Positions 7,713-8,320 of a stretch of 8,320 bases of DNA are shown one piece after another (position 1 is the first letter of the stretch; each line of letters opens with the position of its first letter). The notes under the pieces were generated by a model. That model had not been told where the DNA came from and ran no database searches. It saw only the letters and a list, made by a program, of their open reading frames with translations. The DNA comes from Metarhizobium sp039808465 (lineage in GTDB: Bacteria > Pseudomonadota > Alphaproteobacteria > Rhizobiales > Rhizobiaceae). The stretch lies in NCBI GenBank assembly GCA_039808465.1, contig JBDHTA010000177.1:1-8320 (forward strand), given 5' to 3'. The position numbers were made by a program, and so were the translations under genes.

Positions 7713-7733
7713 TCTCCCCCACAAGGGGGGAGA
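7713..7733. repeat. Hairpin A of the palindromic element
   Basis: TCTCCCCC (7713-7720) pairs perfectly with GGGGGAGA (7726-7733) around the 5-base loop ACAAG. On the minus strand this lies 27 bases upstream of the preferred DUF559 start. There is no U-run after it, so it does not look like an intrinsic terminator. Confidence 0.75.
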
Positions 7734-7789
7734 AGGCCAGAGGCTTGCTTTTTCTTTGATTTTCGCCGCTGAGGGTGCCGCAGGGTAAG

Positions 7790-7812
7790 CCCCTCCCCCT
7801 TGTGGGGAGGGG
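7790..7812. repeat. Hairpin B of the palindromic element
   Basis: CCCCTCCCC (7790-7798) pairs perfectly with GGGGAGGGG (7804-7812) around the loop CTTGT. Its loop is close to the reverse complement of the loop of hairpin A (CTTGT against ACAAG), so the two hairpins are related modules in opposite orientation. There is no U-run in the minus direction. Confidence 0.78.
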
Positions 7813-7843
7813 TTGGGGAGGGGTCTTTCGGGCGTGTACGGTT

Positions 7844-8320
7844 TCACTCTTCATCGCCATGTCCCGCATGCAGGCCCTCGCGCACGCGCTGGGCGATTTC
7901 GAGGAATTCCGGCGTTTCGCGGATGGAAAGCGGACGCTCGGCGGGAAGCGGGGATTCGATGATGTCGGTGACCCGGCCGGGGCGCGGCGACATCACCACG
8001 ATCTTCGTCGAGAGATAGACGGCCTCGGGGATGGAATGGGTGACGAAACAGATGGTCTTCTGCGTCGCCGCCCAGAGCTTCAGCAATTGCTCGTTGAGGT
8101 GGTCGCGCACGATCTCGTCCAGCGCCCCGAAGGGCTCGTCCATCAGCAGCAGATCGGCATCGAAGGCCAGCGCGCGGGCGATGGAGGCGCGCTGCTGCAT
8201 GCCGCCCGAGAGCTGCCACGGATATTTCTTGCCGAAGCCGCCGAGATTGACGAGATTCAGCGTCCGCTCGATGCGCTTCTTCTGCTCCTCCCGGGAAAAG
8301 CCCATGATTTCGAGGGGAAG
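7844..8320 (-). CDS. ABC transporter ATP-binding protein, NitT/TauT (SsuB/ThiZ-like) class (5' part outside window)
   Basis: This is the ATPase subunit that powers the importer. Only the C-terminal 158 residues are present; the window edge falls within the reading frame (LPLEIMGFSREEQ at the edge), so the Walker A site lies outside. Visible motifs in order are the ABC signature WQLSGGMQQRASIARAL, Walker B LLLMDEPFGALDE with its D-loop, and the H-loop histidine in CFVTHSIPEAVYLS. The tail RPGRVTDIIESPLPAERP is typical of the nitrate/sulfonate/taurine family. The ATG at 8305 is internal and not the true start. The stop at 7844 is 158 bases from the preferred DUF559 start, and the gap is largely the palindromic element. 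An ATG at 7854, in the DUF559 frame, overlaps the last codons of this gene. Confidence 0.94.
   Translation of the reverse strand, partial: LPLEIMGFSREEQKKRIERTLNLVNLGGFGKKYPWQLSGGMQQRASIARALAFDADLLLMDEPFGALDEIVRDHLNEQLLKLWAATQKTICFVTHSIPEAVYLSTKIVVMSPRPGRVTDIIESPLPAERPLSIRETPEFLEIAQRVREGLHAGHGDEE

Larger units (their letters stand above)
7690..7827. repeat. Palindromic repeat element with terminal inverted repeats (rhizobial intergenic type)
   Basis: The 138-bp element fills the gap between the ATPase and DUF559 genes. Its ends are near-perfect inverted repeats: AAGACCCCCTC at 7690-7700 and GAGGGGTCTT at 7818-7827, differing by one G. Inside are two strong hairpins (7713-7733 and 7790-7812) separated by about 56 bases of less G/C-biased sequence, plus a direct repeat of GGGGAGGGG (7804-7812 and 7815-7823). 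On the minus strand it translates in the DUF559 frame as PLPTRGRG ... SPLVGEMPAGRGG, a pattern I recall as common in rhizobial genomes. No target-site duplication was seen. It could act as a REP-like mRNA stabiliser, attenuator or processing site; none of this is shown by sequence alone. Confidence 0.75.

Noticed and set aside
7713..7812. Hairpins of the repeat element as a CRISPR array or intrinsic terminators
   Set aside because: There are only two related, oppositely oriented hairpins with no regular spacers, and neither is followed by a U-run on the transcribed strand.
7687..7869. Extended N-terminus of DUF559 starting at 7869 as the main start
   Set aside because: The added 61 residues are translation of the repeat element and of the ATPase 3' end. 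The conserved domain starts just after 7686, which has its own GAGGGGG upstream. Kept as a finding because read-through is possible.

Overview
The window is high-GC and densely packed, with every recognisable gene on the minus strand, so transcription runs right to left. Gene styles suggest an alphaproteobacterium of the order Rhizobiales, most likely the Rhizobium/Agrobacterium group. The evidence is a NitT/TauT-type ABC importer with NMT1-like binding protein, an RND pump of rhizobial style, and a G/C-rich palindromic intergenic repeat whose translation reads PLPTRGRG / SPLVGEMPAGRGG, a pattern I associate from memory with Rhizobiales genomes. The genus is an inference; no rRNA or marker gene is present.

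Right part (8320 down to 4545): an ABC uptake operon in the order ATPase (5' end outside the window), palindromic repeat element, small DUF559 nuclease-fold gene, permease 1, permease 2, periplasmic substrate-binding protein. DUF559 and permease 1 overlap by one base (TGATG), and permease 1 and 2 overlap by four (ATGA). The binding protein follows permease 2 after 18 bases, and a hairpin terminator lies 8 bases past its stop codon. The importer should capture a small, probably aromatic or heterocyclic solute in the periplasm and pass it through a heterodimeric channel powered by the ATPase. The substrate cannot be read from sequence; a thiamine-pyrimidine precursor or other pyrimidine is the leading guess.

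Left part (4324 down to 1): a two-gene tripartite efflux operon, membrane fusion protein then RND transporter, separated by 11 bases. The RND gene runs off the left edge with at most a few tens of codons missing. No outer-membrane channel gene or regulator is visible. The 220-base gap 4325-4544 holds the terminator of the importer operon and the leader and probable promoter of the efflux operon. The only other sizeable gap is 7687-7843, which the repeat element fills.

Most of the window is ordinary transport. The part worth a second look is 7306-7854. There a 138-bp element with terminal inverted repeats and two hairpins, free of stop codons in all three frames of the transcribed strand, sits with a nuclease-fold gene inside the importer operon. 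A long open reading frame on the plus strand at 255-3197 is the antisense shadow of the RND gene and is not annotated.
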